Below, one piece after another: positions 16,797 through 26,301 of a stretch of 64,000 nt of DNA. Source of the DNA: Clostridium kluyveri DSM 555. GTDB lineage: Bacteria; Bacillota; Clostridia; Clostridiales; Clostridiaceae. The stretch spans positions 2,976,001-3,040,000 of the forward strand of contig NC_009706.1 in the NCBI RefSeq assembly GCF_000016505.1, given 5' to 3'. The first letter of the stretch is position 1; every line of letters begins with the position of its first letter. A model generated the notes under the pieces. That model was given only the letters and a program-made list of their open reading frames with translations, was not told the origin of the DNA and made no database searches. The position numbers and the translations under genes are program-made.

Positions 16797-17732
16797 TTAT
16801 ACAATACTTTCTACAAGTGCATAGGCTCTGTCTATAAGGGGATTGCCATCAATAGTCTTAGAAAACAAATTTTCTTTATAATTTTTAGTTTTACGCAAAG
16901 GATTAATATGAGTTGCAAAATCAGATACAGCATTTACAAATCTCCAAGATGTTTTAGGCAGGTCTATCAGGTCAGGAGCATCAAAATACCTCAATTTCAT
17001 GTCATCCCTTAATAGATTTATATTTTTTTCTTGAGTTTTACTTGCATTGTCAGGTAAAGGCAAAAGTAATTCTATAAATTCCAATACTTTTTCATCACTT
17101 ATAGTTTTTCTGCTTAGATAGTGAGCTTCATAATCAAGATTTTCCATGTAACTTTCCGCAAGAAGTAGTGTTTTCATAGCTTCATTGAGTTTACTGCTAA
17201 TATTCCCTGTGTGAATAGTTGACCATATTCTCTTGGCATTGGAAAGAGCTAGGTTCAAAGTATTATTACATACAACTCTAATAGGAGTCATGGCAACTTT
17301 AATAGCACCAGTGCCATCATGACTGTTTGAAAATACCATGTAAGGGGTTACCTCATCATCAAGAATTTTATACTTATCCGGCAGTTTGGCAAGAAGCCAT
17401 ACCTTCCTACCATTTTGTAGACTTCCTGCCGTTTCATATTTACAGCCTTCGCCAATTAAGCTGTCTGTAAAAGAAAAAGCTTCTTTATTTTGAACTATTT
17501 TATATCTGTCAGTTACAACACCTAAAACTTTGTCATCACTTTCTCTAATATTAACCTTATAATTGGATATAAGAATATTGTCACTGGTATAGATAGGTTT
17601 TTGAATTACATTCCAATTAAGTCCTGACAATTCCAAGGCTTTCTGGGAAAATAGAGCTTCCCCTACTTTTGTTCCTAGCCCATGCCAAGGGGTTTCTCTT
17701 ACATAAAACATAGTTTCTACATTTGCTGACAT
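16797..17732 (-). CDS. DUF932 phage/plasmid-like protein
   Basis: About 311 residues, beginning MSANVETMFYVRETPWHGLG, the characteristic start of the TIGR03299/DUF932 family. Later family segments include VGVVTDRYKIVQN, GRKVWLLAKLP, NSHDGTGAIKVAMTPIRVVCNNTLNLAL and RFVNAVSDFA. Members are carried by phages and plasmids beside recombination genes; the biochemical role is not established. ATG at 17732 has AAAGGA suitably placed. First gene of the minus-strand recombination operon. Confidence 0.9.
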   Translation of the reverse strand: MSANVETMFYVRETPWHGLGTKVGEALFSQKALELSGLNWNVIQKPIYTSDNILISNYKVNIRESDDKVLGVVTDRYKIVQNKEAFSFTDSLIGEGCKYETAGSLQNGRKVWLLAKLPDKYKILDDEVTPYMVFSNSHDGTGAIKVAMTPIRVVCNNTLNLALSNAKRIWSTIHTGNISSKLNEAMKTLLLAESYMENLDYEAHYLSRKTISDEKVLEFIELLLPLPDNASKTQEKNINLLRDDMKLRYFDAPDLIDLPKTSWRFVNAVSDFATHINPLRKTKNYKENLFSKTIDGNPLIDRAYALVESIV

Positions 17733-17936
17733 AATAATCGACTTCCTTTCAAATATATATTTATTGTTATTCATAGATATAATATATATTTGAATTTTTT
17801 ATGAAAGACAATTGTTATTCAGTCAAGCATAGACCATAAAAATACATTTTAAAATTGGTACAATATATATATGAAGGAAAAACAATATAATTGTAGAAAT
17901 ATATATAATAATAATTGTTTTAAGGGGGAGATTAAC

Positions 17937-19559
17937 TTGAATAAAAAAATGAAGAAAGTATTTGTAAGTTCTACTCTTACATCTTTGGTATTGACCACAA
18001 CTTTAACGTTAACATCAGCTAAAGCAGATGCAGGAAAAGTAACGAGACTAGGTGCAGAAAGTAGATATGCTACATCATCACAAGTTGCCACAAGCAATTG
18101 GACAAACAGTGATAATGTAGTACTTGTAAGCGGTGAAGGTTATGCAGATGCTGTAAGTGCATCAGTACTTGCAAAGACATTAGATGCACCTATACTTTTA
18201 ACTAGTACTTCTAGTCTCAGTATAGATACTAAATCTGCATTAGATACATTAAATCCCAAAAATATATATGTTATAGGGGGAGAGGCTTCTGTACCGCAAT
18301 CTATACGTGATGAACTAAAAAAATCTTATAACTTAGTAGAATTAAGTGGCAAAAATAGATATGAAACAAATGCAGCTGTAGCAAATGAGTTAGTCAAAAA
18401 TAATGGAATAAAAGCTGATAATGTAATAATTGTAAGTGGCGAAGGATTTTCTGATGCTTTATCTGCGGCTCCTATAGCAGCTGTAAAAGGTGAAATTTTA
18501 CTCTTATCTGCTAATAGCATTGAGTCTATTAGACCAGCAGCTGATTTCATAAAATCAAATAAACCCAATGTTACAGTTATTGGGACAAAAAATGTAATAA
18601 ACAATGATACATATACAGAACTTCAAGCATCCGGTAGAATAGATGGAGGTTCTAGTAGATTTGATACTAATTTAAGAATCTTAGATGCATATAAATCAGA
18701 TTTAAAAAATGATAAATTGTATTTTGCAAATGCATCAGGAAATGGCTATGCAGATGCATTGGTGGCATCGGTGTTAGCTGGGAAATACTCAGCACCTCTT
18801 GTATTAATTGACAGTGAAAATTCACCTGATACAGCTAAGGCAATAGAATATATAAATAATGTTGTAGATAGAGATAAAACTGACATTAATGCAGTTGGCG
18901 GAACTAGTGTCATACCAAATTCTATAATAAATTCTATAACAAATCCTAATACTGAAAATAGTAACATAGGTAAAAATTTAGATAAGTCAACAATAAATTC
19001 TATTGAAAATTATTTTTCAGATGCTTTTTCTCAATCCACAATTCCAGAATTTACATCTGGTGAAAATATAAATAGAGATTGGATAATCCAGTCATTTTAT
19101 TATAAAGCAGAAAATATTACTTATGAAGGTATTAATTCATATACAGATTTGGATGGCATAGAATCAATTGCAAGAAAAAAAATAAATCCTGATATTGTCC
19201 TCCCTAGAGATGGGGATTATTCCAGTCTTAAGAATGATCCTAGATGGCTGGAAGGAGAACAGAAATTCACATGGACTCCTGGTGACTTTGATAGAGGCCC
19301 TATAGAAATAATTACAAATGCCTATGAAAATAATGGTAACTACTATGTTACTGCAATAGACTCTTATTCCATGACTGGTGGTAATGATATTTTTTATAAT
19401 GGCATAAATATAGGATCAAGAAGTTATAATGCAGAAACTAATAGCTATGATTATACATTTACCACTGATGTAAATAATCTTGATAAATACCAGTATGTTC
19501 TTAAACCTAATGGAGCAGGTAGTTTTTATATAATGTCAAAGACGAAAATTAATAAATAA
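17937..19559 (+). CDS. Secreted cell-wall-binding repeat 2 (CWB2) surface protein
   Basis: Signal peptide (MKKVFVSSTLTSLVLTTTLT then SAKADA), followed by three CWB2 modules of about 90-100 residues. Their starts read RLGAESRYATSSQVA, LSGKNRYETNAAVA and IDGGSSRFDTNLRIL, and they contain SGEGYADAVSA, SGEGFSDALSA and SGNGYADALVA. Such modules bind secondary wall polymers in clostridia. The C-terminal 200 residues have no recognised domain. The start chosen is TTG at 17937, six bases after AAGGGGGAG; ATG at 17949 is possible. As element cargo it may alter the host surface. Confidence 0.9.
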   Translation: MNKKMKKVFVSSTLTSLVLTTTLTLTSAKADAGKVTRLGAESRYATSSQVATSNWTNSDNVVLVSGEGYADAVSASVLAKTLDAPILLTSTSSLSIDTKSALDTLNPKNIYVIGGEASVPQSIRDELKKSYNLVELSGKNRYETNAAVANELVKNNGIKADNVIIVSGEGFSDALSAAPIAAVKGEILLLSANSIESIRPAADFIKSNKPNVTVIGTKNVINNDTYTELQASGRIDGGSSRFDTNLRILDAYKSDLKNDKLYFANASGNGYADALVASVLAGKYSAPLVLIDSENSPDTAKAIEYINNVVDRDKTDINAVGGTSVIPNSIINSITNPNTENSNIGKNLDKSTINSIENYFSDAFSQSTIPEFTSGENINRDWIIQSFYYKAENITYEGINSYTDLDGIESIARKKINPDIVLPRDGDYSSLKNDPRWLEGEQKFTWTPGDFDRGPIEIITNAYENNGNYYVTAIDSYSMTGGNDIFYNGINIGSRSYNAETNSYDYTFTTDVNNLDKYQYVLKPNGAGSFYIMSKTKINK

Positions 19560-19579
19560 AATTTACTAAAATTAATAAT

Positions 19580-19607
19580 AATCGCCCTGATTAAAGTACA
19601 GGGTGAT
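19580..19607 (+). terminator. Weak hairpin after the CWB2 gene
   Basis: ATCGCCCTG pairs with CAGGGTGAT (one wobble), loop 9 bases, but without a clear T-run. It separates the CWB2 gene from the TPR gene. Confidence 0.4.
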
Positions 19608-19641
19608 TAAATTAAAATTAGAAATAAAGGGGAAAGTCTGA

Positions 19642-20496
19642 ATGAATAAATATAAATTTAAAAAAATCGCCATACCATCATTAATACTCTTGGCATTAAT
19701 AGTATTTGGATTTGGAATAAATAAATATAATAAAAACCAATCATATAATAATCTAATAACTCAAGCAAATAAATATATGAATTCTGGTGAATATGATAAA
19801 GCAATAGCTATATTTGAACAATCCTTAGATTATAAAAATGATCCTAATATCAAGAGAAGTATGAAATTAGCTGAAAATTTAAAAACAGTTAAAAGTATTT
19901 ATGATAGTGGATTGAATTTGATGAATAATAAGGATTATGAAGGAGCAATACAACAATTCCAAAAAATAGCTAAGGAATATGATAAGTCATATAGTAATGC
20001 CCAAAAGAAAATTCAGGAATGTAAAAAGAGCCTTATATCAAAAAATATAGACTTAGCTAATAATGCTATTAAAAATAGCAAATATAATGAAGCCACTGAA
20101 TACATAAACAGTATACTTAAAATGGATTCTAATAATATAGAAGCCCAAAAATTGAAAGAAAATATTGATACCTTAGAAAAAGAACAACAAAATAATCAAA
20201 CTGTTCAAGTTGCACAGACAACTAGTAGTAATACATCTACATCAGAGGAAGTTAAACAGTATGTAATAAGTAATATTTTTCAAAATGATACTAGCATGAT
20301 TGCCAATCTACATGTAGGAAAACCTTGGGTTATTGATGGAGTTACTTATTATGGGATAACATATGCAAGAAATACTCCAAGTCAAAGTGTGAAATTATTA
20401 TGTTTAGATTATACAAATAAAAAAACACTTAGTTATGATGAGATGGATGAAATTCTTGCTCCTTTAGGAAAGTCTTCTTGGGATTTACAAGATTAG
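19642..20496 (+). CDS. Membrane-anchored TPR protein
   Basis: One N-terminal membrane span (about 11-26), then TPR-like helical repeats: NKYMNSGEYDKAIAIFEQSLDYKN, GLNLMNNKDYEGAIQQFQKIAKEY and NNAIKNSKYNEATEYINSILKMD (about 40-175). A Gln/Asn/Ser/Thr linker follows, then a C-terminal domain of about 80 residues containing GKPWVIDGVTYYGITYAR. Probably outside the cell. It is next to and co-oriented with the CWB2 surface gene, so the pair may work together. Confidence 0.8.
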   Translation: MNKYKFKKIAIPSLILLALIVFGFGINKYNKNQSYNNLITQANKYMNSGEYDKAIAIFEQSLDYKNDPNIKRSMKLAENLKTVKSIYDSGLNLMNNKDYEGAIQQFQKIAKEYDKSYSNAQKKIQECKKSLISKNIDLANNAIKNSKYNEATEYINSILKMDSNNIEAQKLKENIDTLEKEQQNNQTVQVAQTTSSNTSTSEEVKQYVISNIFQNDTSMIANLHVGKPWVIDGVTYYGITYARNTPSQSVKLLCLDYTNKKTLSYDEMDEILAPLGKSSWDLQD

Positions 20497-20673
20497 TAAT
20501 CAATAAAAGTTTGGGTCAAATGAAGTAGAATATAACAACCTTTACTATAATCATTCACGTAATATTAAGCTTTATTATAGTCCTTATATACAATATGTTA
20601 TAATAACTATACTGTAATAATATATTATGAATAATTGAATTTATAACATATATAACCATAATGGGGGTTCAAA

Positions 20674-21111
20674 ATGAAAAATATACAATTAGATAACTGT
20701 CCATCCGAATTAGTTAAATTATTAGAAGATGGCATAAAAAATAAACTTTTTCAAATAAAAGATAATGAAATTACTTACATAGCTCAAAATTTTACTGATA
20801 ATTTAGCTGACGAAGAAGAAAAGATAAGGGCAGCATTATTTTACGATCTAGTTAAAAAATATGGATACAAAAATAAAAAGGAGATAATAGATTTTGAATT
20901 TAATAGAATCATTGGGCATCCTTATAAAAAGACTTCAAGTAAAATTGATATCATAGTTTACAGACAGGATAAAACACCATATGCAATTTTTGAACTAAAG
21001 TCTGAACAAGATTATGATAAATACTATGAAGACTCTATAAAAACACAACTTTTTGAAAGAGCTGCTAATGAAGACAAATCAAAAGGTTATGTAAAATATT
21101 TAATCTCTTAA
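20674..21111 (+). CDS. Type I-like HsdR N-terminal nuclease domain, gene split by IS3 element
   Basis: N-terminal fragment of a restriction-modification protein. It shows the PD-(D/E)XK core of HSDR_N domains: Asp92 in KIDIIVY and Glu107-x-Lys109 in AIFELKSEQDY. It ends at a stop supplied by the insertion sequence (VKYLIS, stop). Joining the bases up to 21107 with 22490 onward restores one frame of 794 codons ending at 24440, so this is the front of a fused nuclease-methyltransferase. The fragment has a GGGGG-type ribosome-binding site and could still be translated. Confidence 0.85.
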   Translation: MKNIQLDNCPSELVKLLEDGIKNKLFQIKDNEITYIAQNFTDNLADEEEKIRAALFYDLVKKYGYKNKKEIIDFEFNRIIGHPYKKTSSKIDIIVYRQDKTPYAIFELKSEQDYDKYYEDSIKTQLFERAANEDKSKGYVKYLIS

Positions 21112-21179
21112 GCCCCTAAATAGGTTTGGACCATTACATCTATATTTATTATAATGTAGAAAGTGATTGGAGGTAAACT

Positions 21180-21509
21180 ATGAAAGGAAAAAGTTATACG
21201 AAAGAATTAAAAGAAGAGGTATTAAGAGAAGTGAAAGAAGTAGGAAATGTTTCACTGGTATCAAGGAGACATGGGCTCTCAAAATCAACTATATTTACGT
21301 GGATAAGGAATTCTAAGGATAAGGATGAGATTAAAATTAAGCCTGGTAGAAAAGCTTTAGTTGAGGGAGAAAAAGAACTTGAAAATGAGCTGACAGAGGT
21401 AACAAAAGAAAATGATCATCTAAAAAAATTGTTAGGAGAAAAAGATTTAGAAATAGCAATTCTTAGAGATTTAATAAAAAAATCAAACCCTCAATTAAGG
21501 AAAAAGTAG
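21180..21509 (+). CDS. IS3-family transposase OrfA
   Basis: 109 residues. Contains the helix-turn-helix VREVKEVGNVSLVSRRHGLSKSTIFTWIR-type segment that binds the element ends, and a C-terminal leucine-zipper-like coiled coil (ELENELTEVTKENDHLKKLLGEKDLEIAILRDLIKK). Its end overlaps the start of OrfB in the -1 frame at the A-AAA-AAA slip site (21476-21482). Ribosome-binding site GGAGG. Confidence 0.93.
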   Translation: MKGKSYTKELKEEVLREVKEVGNVSLVSRRHGLSKSTIFTWIRNSKDKDEIKIKPGRKALVEGEKELENELTEVTKENDHLKKLLGEKDLEIAILRDLIKKSNPQLRKK

Positions 21510-22435
21510 AAATAGCTAAAAAGTATATAGAGCAAGGATACAATGCAGTATTTGTACTTAAAGTAGTTAAACTCGGAAGATCAACATATTACTATAATTT
21601 AAGTGTAGAAGGCAAAGAAAAGACTAGGCCTAAAGGTGGAAAGCCAAAAGGATATAGTATAAACAGAGATGGTGAGAAAGTATGCGATGATCAGATTAAG
21701 GAATTTATTTTGGAGGCCATTGACGGGGATGCTATTAACTATGGATATAGAAAAATAACTTACCATTTAAGAAAATATTGTAATCTTGTGATTAATCATA
21801 AGAAGGTTTATCGGCTTTGCAAAGAGCTCAGAATACTTAAAGATCAGAGAATAATTAGAACTAAAATAAAGAGAAATATTGCAATTAACAGAACTATAAC
21901 AGGCTCAAATCAACTATGGGAAATGGATATAAAATATGGCTATATAGAAGGTGAGGATAAATTCTTCTACTTACTAAATTTAATTGATATCTTTGATAGG
22001 AGCATTATAGATTACCACATGGGTTTACACTGTGAGGCTAAAGATGCTGCAGCACTACTGAGGAAGTGCTTAATAAGAAGAAACTTGTTTGAGGAAGACT
22101 CTAAAAAGCCAGTAATAAGAACAGACAACGGACCCCAGTTTATAAGTCATAAATTTGATGAATGCTGTGAAGAACTTAAAATTGAACATGAGAGAATACC
22201 AGTGAAGACGCCAAATAAAAACGCACATGTAGAATCATTTCACAGAATACTTGAGGATGAGTGTTTAAAAATTAATGAATTTCAAAGCTATGGAGAAGCA
22301 TACAAAATAGTAAATGAATTTATGGAATTCTACAATAATAGGAGATTACATTCAAGTTTAAGATTTATGGCTCCACATGAATTTTATAACCTTTATTTTG
22401 AAGAAAACCTAACAAACATTCAAATAAGGGTCTAA
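21482..22435 (+). CDS. IS3-family transposase OrfB (DDE integrase), expressed by -1 frameshift
   Basis: The frame is open from the slip site through to 22435, so the product is an OrfAB fusion. The DDE catalytic core is intact: WEMDIKYGYIEGEDKFFYL (first Asp), IRTDNGPQFIS (second Asp) and KNAHVESFHRILEDECL (Glu). An HTH_21-type segment INYGYRKITYHLRK precedes it. Apparently functional. Initiation at an internal ATG near 21710 would give only a shortened form. Confidence 0.9.
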   Translation: MKPSIKEKVEIAKKYIEQGYNAVFVLKVVKLGRSTYYYNLSVEGKEKTRPKGGKPKGYSINRDGEKVCDDQIKEFILEAIDGDAINYGYRKITYHLRKYCNLVINHKKVYRLCKELRILKDQRIIRTKIKRNIAINRTITGSNQLWEMDIKYGYIEGEDKFFYLLNLIDIFDRSIIDYHMGLHCEAKDAAALLRKCLIRRNLFEEDSKKPVIRTDNGPQFISHKFDECCEELKIEHERIPVKTPNKNAHVESFHRILEDECLKINEFQSYGEAYKIVNEFMEFYNNRRLHSSLRFMAPHEFYNLYFEENLTNIQIRV

Positions 22436-22487
22436 ATTTAATAGAAATGAAGAATTTATTAGATTCTGTCCAAAACGAGGGGGTTAA

Positions 22488-24440
22488 TCCGTAATTTATT
22501 ATACAAGATTTTATGAAGATGGTGAACTTAATGAGAAGTTTGTAACAATAGACTACAGCTTATATAAAACTTGGGACGACTGGGAGGAATCCGGAAGACC
22601 TAATTTGCGTGTTATTCCTCAAAACTATGGTATAATTGACAAACCGCCTCAATTCATTAGTGGTAGCAAATATCAAGCTCATATGCTAAGAGCCAGTGTA
22701 AGAAAATATGAACTAGATAGAATAGCAGAAGATTTAACAAATGTTTTATGGGGTGGCGGACAACATCAAAATGAATTATTTTATAATCTAATAGGACTTT
22801 TTCTTACTAAAATATATGACGAAAAAACAACTAGAGCTGGTAAAGCTTATAGATTTCAAATATTCTATAATGGTGATAAAAGTGAGCTACCAGAGGAAGT
22901 TTATCACAGAATTAATAAGATGTATAGAGGGGAATGGGATGAAGAAAATTCAACTTATTCAGATTGTGCACTAAAGTATTTAATAGGATTCAACGACGAG
23001 AAACTTAAAAAAACTCCAGACATAGTTTTTAATGCAAATAAAGTTAAATATGTTGTAGAAGCATTACAGGAAATATCATTTACTTCTAATAAATATGATG
23101 TATTAGGAGATTTTTTTCAAAAAATAGTAAGATCAGAATTAAAGCAGACAAAAGGTCAATATCTTACTCACCATAATATTGTAGATTTTATAGTCAAGGC
23201 AATTGACGTAGAAAATTTAGCAATTGATTTAATAAACGGAAAAGAAGGTAGACCAAGATTGCCATATATAATAGATCCCTCATGTGGATCAGGTACATAC
23301 CAAATACAATGTATGAAGGAAATTACAAGATCTATATTATCAGATATGGATAAAAGAGAAAAAATTCAGATAGCTGATGATATAGATGATTTTTTAAGTG
23401 TTAACTTTCCAAAACATAAGCAAAATGCTTGGGCTAAAGATTATATATATGGAATAGAAATATATCCTGATTTAGCTATGGCAACAAAGGTCAATATGGT
23501 AGGGCATGGTGATGGATCTGCTAATATACTACCGAATGATGGATTGATAGATTTTGCAGACTATCCCAATGGCAAGTTATTAAATGTAAAAAAAACGAGC
23601 AATGTATATCCTAAATATGTAAACGAACAATTTGACATCGTAGTTTCTAATCCACCATTCAGTATAACTGTGGATAGAGAAACAGCTAAGCAATTTCCAA
23701 AGCTGTATATACAAGGCGAGAAAATACAAAAATCTCTAAAAAAAGAAAATAAAAAAATTATAGATACTGAAAACTTATTTATAGAACGTTGGTATCAATT
23801 ATTAAGACCTAAAGGTAGATTAGGCGTTGTACTACCAGAGTCAGTATTTGATTTATCAAGTAATAAAGAAATACGATTATTTATATTTAAATATTTCTGG
23901 GTAAAAGCTGTTGTTTCATTACCTTATCTTGCATTTGCACCATATACTATGACGAAAACAAGCCTTTTATTCGCCCAGAAAAAAACTGAGAAGGAAGTTG
24001 AAGATTGGAATGATAACTGGGATTGGTATAATAAAGAATTTATCAAAATAAAAAATCAACTCGATAAATTGAAAAAGAAAAAAGAAACTTCTAGTCTTCA
24101 TGATAATTTTGTGGAAATTTTAAAGAAATATTTATTATCTATTTTTGAAACAGAAGATGAAAGTCTTACAATATCCCAGCTTAAAGATAAGTACGAGGAT
24201 GATATTAAAATGGTAGATGCCGATTGGTGGATATTTAGCAAGATGAGTAATAAGTATAACTATTCCATATTTATGTCTCATGCAGAAGAAATAGGCTACA
24301 AGAGAGGAACTAAAAAAATAGAAGATCGACCAAATGAGTTATTTAGCTCAGTATGCATAGATGATTCTAATTATGTTATTATAAATGAAAAACCAGAAAA
24401 GATACTAGATTACTTTAAGCAAAGTGTGGTGTGGGAATGA
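22488..24440 (+). CDS. N6-adenine DNA methyltransferase part of a split BcgI-like RM protein
   Basis: C-terminal fragment. The frame is open from the IS right end; the longest internal frame starts at TTG 22605. Motifs of type I HsdM proteins: DVLGDFFQKIVRSELKQTKGQYLTHHNIV, motif I IDPSCGSGTY, and motif IV VVSNPPF. Rebuilt, the protein would have a nuclease domain, then methyltransferase, then the separate specificity subunit, as in type IIB enzymes such as BcgI. No ATPase/helicase subunit is present nearby. With the nuclease cut off, it may still methylate if an internal start is used. The stop overlaps the start of the specificity gene. Confidence 0.88.
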   Translation, partial: SVIYYTRFYEDGELNEKFVTIDYSLYKTWDDWEESGRPNLRVIPQNYGIIDKPPQFISGSKYQAHMLRASVRKYELDRIAEDLTNVLWGGGQHQNELFYNLIGLFLTKIYDEKTTRAGKAYRFQIFYNGDKSELPEEVYHRINKMYRGEWDEENSTYSDCALKYLIGFNDEKLKKTPDIVFNANKVKYVVEALQEISFTSNKYDVLGDFFQKIVRSELKQTKGQYLTHHNIVDFIVKAIDVENLAIDLINGKEGRPRLPYIIDPSCGSGTYQIQCMKEITRSILSDMDKREKIQIADDIDDFLSVNFPKHKQNAWAKDYIYGIEIYPDLAMATKVNMVGHGDGSANILPNDGLIDFADYPNGKLLNVKKTSNVYPKYVNEQFDIVVSNPPFSITVDRETAKQFPKLYIQGEKIQKSLKKENKKIIDTENLFIERWYQLLRPKGRLGVVLPESVFDLSSNKEIRLFIFKYFWVKAVVSLPYLAFAPYTMTKTSLLFAQKKTEKEVEDWNDNWDWYNKEFIKIKNQLDKLKKKKETSSLHDNFVEILKKYLLSIFETEDESLTISQLKDKYEDDIKMVDADWWIFSKMSNKYNYSIFMSHAEEIGYKRGTKKIEDRPNELFSSVCIDDSNYVIINEKPEKILDYFKQSVVWE

Positions 24441-25867
24441 TTACCAATGTCAATTTATCAGATATTAGTAAAAGTATATTTTTACGATTAGGAGCTAGAT
24501 ATACAAATTACTGGAAAAACCTTAACGGAAAAATATTTAACTTTAATTATCGTCAAATTGAATTAAAGCAATTTGTAAAAATTGTAAAGATAAAAAATGT
24601 AAAGAAAGGTGATCTAACTAAGGAATATCAATTAATAGATCTAGCTAACATAGAACCAGGTATAGGATTTTTAAATGACTTAGATAAAAATATTGTTAGT
24701 GAAATTGGATCTGATAAAATAATATTGGATGGAGCCGACATAGTATTCTCTAGACTAAATAGTCACATAGGATATGTGTTTTTAATGGAGGATATTCCTA
24801 ATTCAAAAATATCGGTAATTGGTTCTACAGAATTTTTCCCATTGAAAGTAGATAATACTACAATTCCTAGCAAATTATTGAAATACTACTTATTGCATAG
24901 AGAATTTAGAAAAAAAGCAATCTTCATTCGAACAGGAAAAAGTCAAAGTCATCCTAGAATTCAGGTGGAGGATTTCATGAGGTTTAAATTCCCTATTTTA
25001 CCTCAAAAAGTATCAATAGAATTAATTAGAAAAATAAACATATTTGAGGATGAGATTAAAAAAAAGAAACTGGAGTACGAGTCTCTGCAAAATATAATAG
25101 AATCTGTATTTTTAAAATACGACATTAAAAAACCATCTTTAGATGAAAACTTTCATATAAAGATAAAACCTATGCTAAGTAATATAGCTAATCAGAGATA
25201 TATGAGAATTGGTGCAGAATATATGAGTTTTTGGATGCTCAGAAAAGGATGTTTATTCCAAAGTGAAGATAAAAATAAATATCCTATAATTCCAATGAAG
25301 CGATTAATAAGAAAGTACAATGCTACTGTGATAAAAAAAGGTCTTATGACAGACACTAGAATATTGGTTGAATTTGAACATATACAATCCTTAAATGGCA
25401 AAATTGAGAATCTTAGTAACGTCGTTACAGAAGTAGGTTCTGATAAGATAGAGTTTGGAAATGCTGATTTTTTAACAAATAAGTTAAGGCCATACTTAGG
25501 TTATACTATTATTAATCCAAAACATTTAAATATTATAGGAACAACAGAATTTATACCATTTTCTATAATAAATAAATTAAACACTTCTGTTAATTATATT
25601 AGATATGTATTTCTTTCTTCAGAATATTTAAAGCAAAGTAAATTGTTAATGAGCGGGAAAGAGCATCCAAGAATAAATATCTCAGATATATTAAATATTC
25701 GAATACCTTTGCCGAAATTAACAATTCAACATAATATAGTTAAAGAAATACTCCAAAGAGAATTGAAGTCAGCTAAGATACTTAAGGAAATAAAAGTTAT
25801 AAGGGAAAAAATAGACAATATAATACTTGATACTTTAAATTATACAAAAATAATTAAGGAAAAGTAA
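24437..25867 (+). CDS. Restriction-modification specificity subunit (HsdS-like), two target-recognition domains
   Basis: About 476 residues, two tandem halves. The first has RLGARYTNYW, LIDLANIEPGIGFLN, IVSEIGSDKI, ADIVFSRLNSHIGYV, IGSTEFFPL and SHPRI. The second repeats RMGAEYMSFW, LVEFEHIQSLNGKI, VVTEVGSDKI, ADFLTNKLRPYLGYT, IGTTEFIPF and EHPRI. Each half ends in a helical spacer, as in HsdS. It should choose the bipartite DNA target of the methyltransferase. ATGA overlap with the methyltransferase stop (ATG 24437) indicates translational coupling. Confidence 0.88.
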   Translation: MITNVNLSDISKSIFLRLGARYTNYWKNLNGKIFNFNYRQIELKQFVKIVKIKNVKKGDLTKEYQLIDLANIEPGIGFLNDLDKNIVSEIGSDKIILDGADIVFSRLNSHIGYVFLMEDIPNSKISVIGSTEFFPLKVDNTTIPSKLLKYYLLHREFRKKAIFIRTGKSQSHPRIQVEDFMRFKFPILPQKVSIELIRKINIFEDEIKKKKLEYESLQNIIESVFLKYDIKKPSLDENFHIKIKPMLSNIANQRYMRIGAEYMSFWMLRKGCLFQSEDKNKYPIIPMKRLIRKYNATVIKKGLMTDTRILVEFEHIQSLNGKIENLSNVVTEVGSDKIEFGNADFLTNKLRPYLGYTIINPKHLNIIGTTEFIPFSIINKLNTSVNYIRYVFLSSEYLKQSKLLMSGKEHPRINISDILNIRIPLPKLTIQHNIVKEILQRELKSAKILKEIKVIREKIDNIILDTLNYTKIIKEK

Positions 25868-26085
25868 CATCAAAAAATATAGAATCATTAATGCTACTAA
25901 TTATATAGTCTTTGTAATATATGTACTTTTTATATCTCAATAACCACATTTAGAATTCTTTAATATAGTATTAATTTAATTATATAGATTTAGTTACTAA
26001 ATAAATATACAAATTAAAAATTGATTAACAAAGATTATAATTTTATAATATAGATAGTATATAAAATTACTTAGAGGGTGAATCT

Positions 26086-26301
26086 ATGGATGAAAAAAGA
26101 TTGGAGTTTACTATATTTTGCATTGAAAGTTTGGCAGAAAAATTAGGAATAAGTGCAAAAGAAGTATATAAAATAATTAAGAATACAAATACTTTAGATA
26201 ACTATATTATTCCATGTTATGAACCATTACACTCTCAAAGCAAAAAATATATAGTAGAGGATTTAATAGAGGTGTTAAGAGAAAGGGGAGCATTGAATTG
26301 A
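26086..26301 (+). CDS. DUF3791 protein (candidate antitoxin/partner)
   Basis: 71 residues, matching the DUF3791 pattern: FTIFCIESLAEKLGISAKEVYKIIK, then YIIPCYEPLHSQSKKYIVEDLIEVL. The ribosome-binding site GAGGGTG precedes the ATG. The stop overlaps the next start by 4 bp (ATTGA region), so it is translationally coupled to the DUF3990 gene. DUF3791 and DUF3990 genes commonly occur together; the role as partner or antitoxin is inference. Confidence 0.8.
   Translation: MDEKRLEFTIFCIESLAEKLGISAKEVYKIIKNTNTLDNYIIPCYEPLHSQSKKYIVEDLIEVLRERGALN

Larger units (their letters stand above)
21108..22487 (+). mobile_element. IS3-family insertion sequence (1380 bp)
   Basis: Imperfect terminal inverted repeats: the left end begins TTAAGCCCCTAAATAGGTTTGG and the right end, read inward on the other strand, begins TTAACCCCCTCGTTTTGGAC. 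Two overlapping transposase frames have a canonical slip site. The 2-bp repeat TC flanks the element if TTAA is counted as terminal; removing the element and one TC exactly restores the host reading frame. Confidence 0.85.

Noticed and set aside
20580-20673. Riboswitch ahead of the restriction gene
   Set aside because: AT-rich with short palindromes only; no conserved motif seen.
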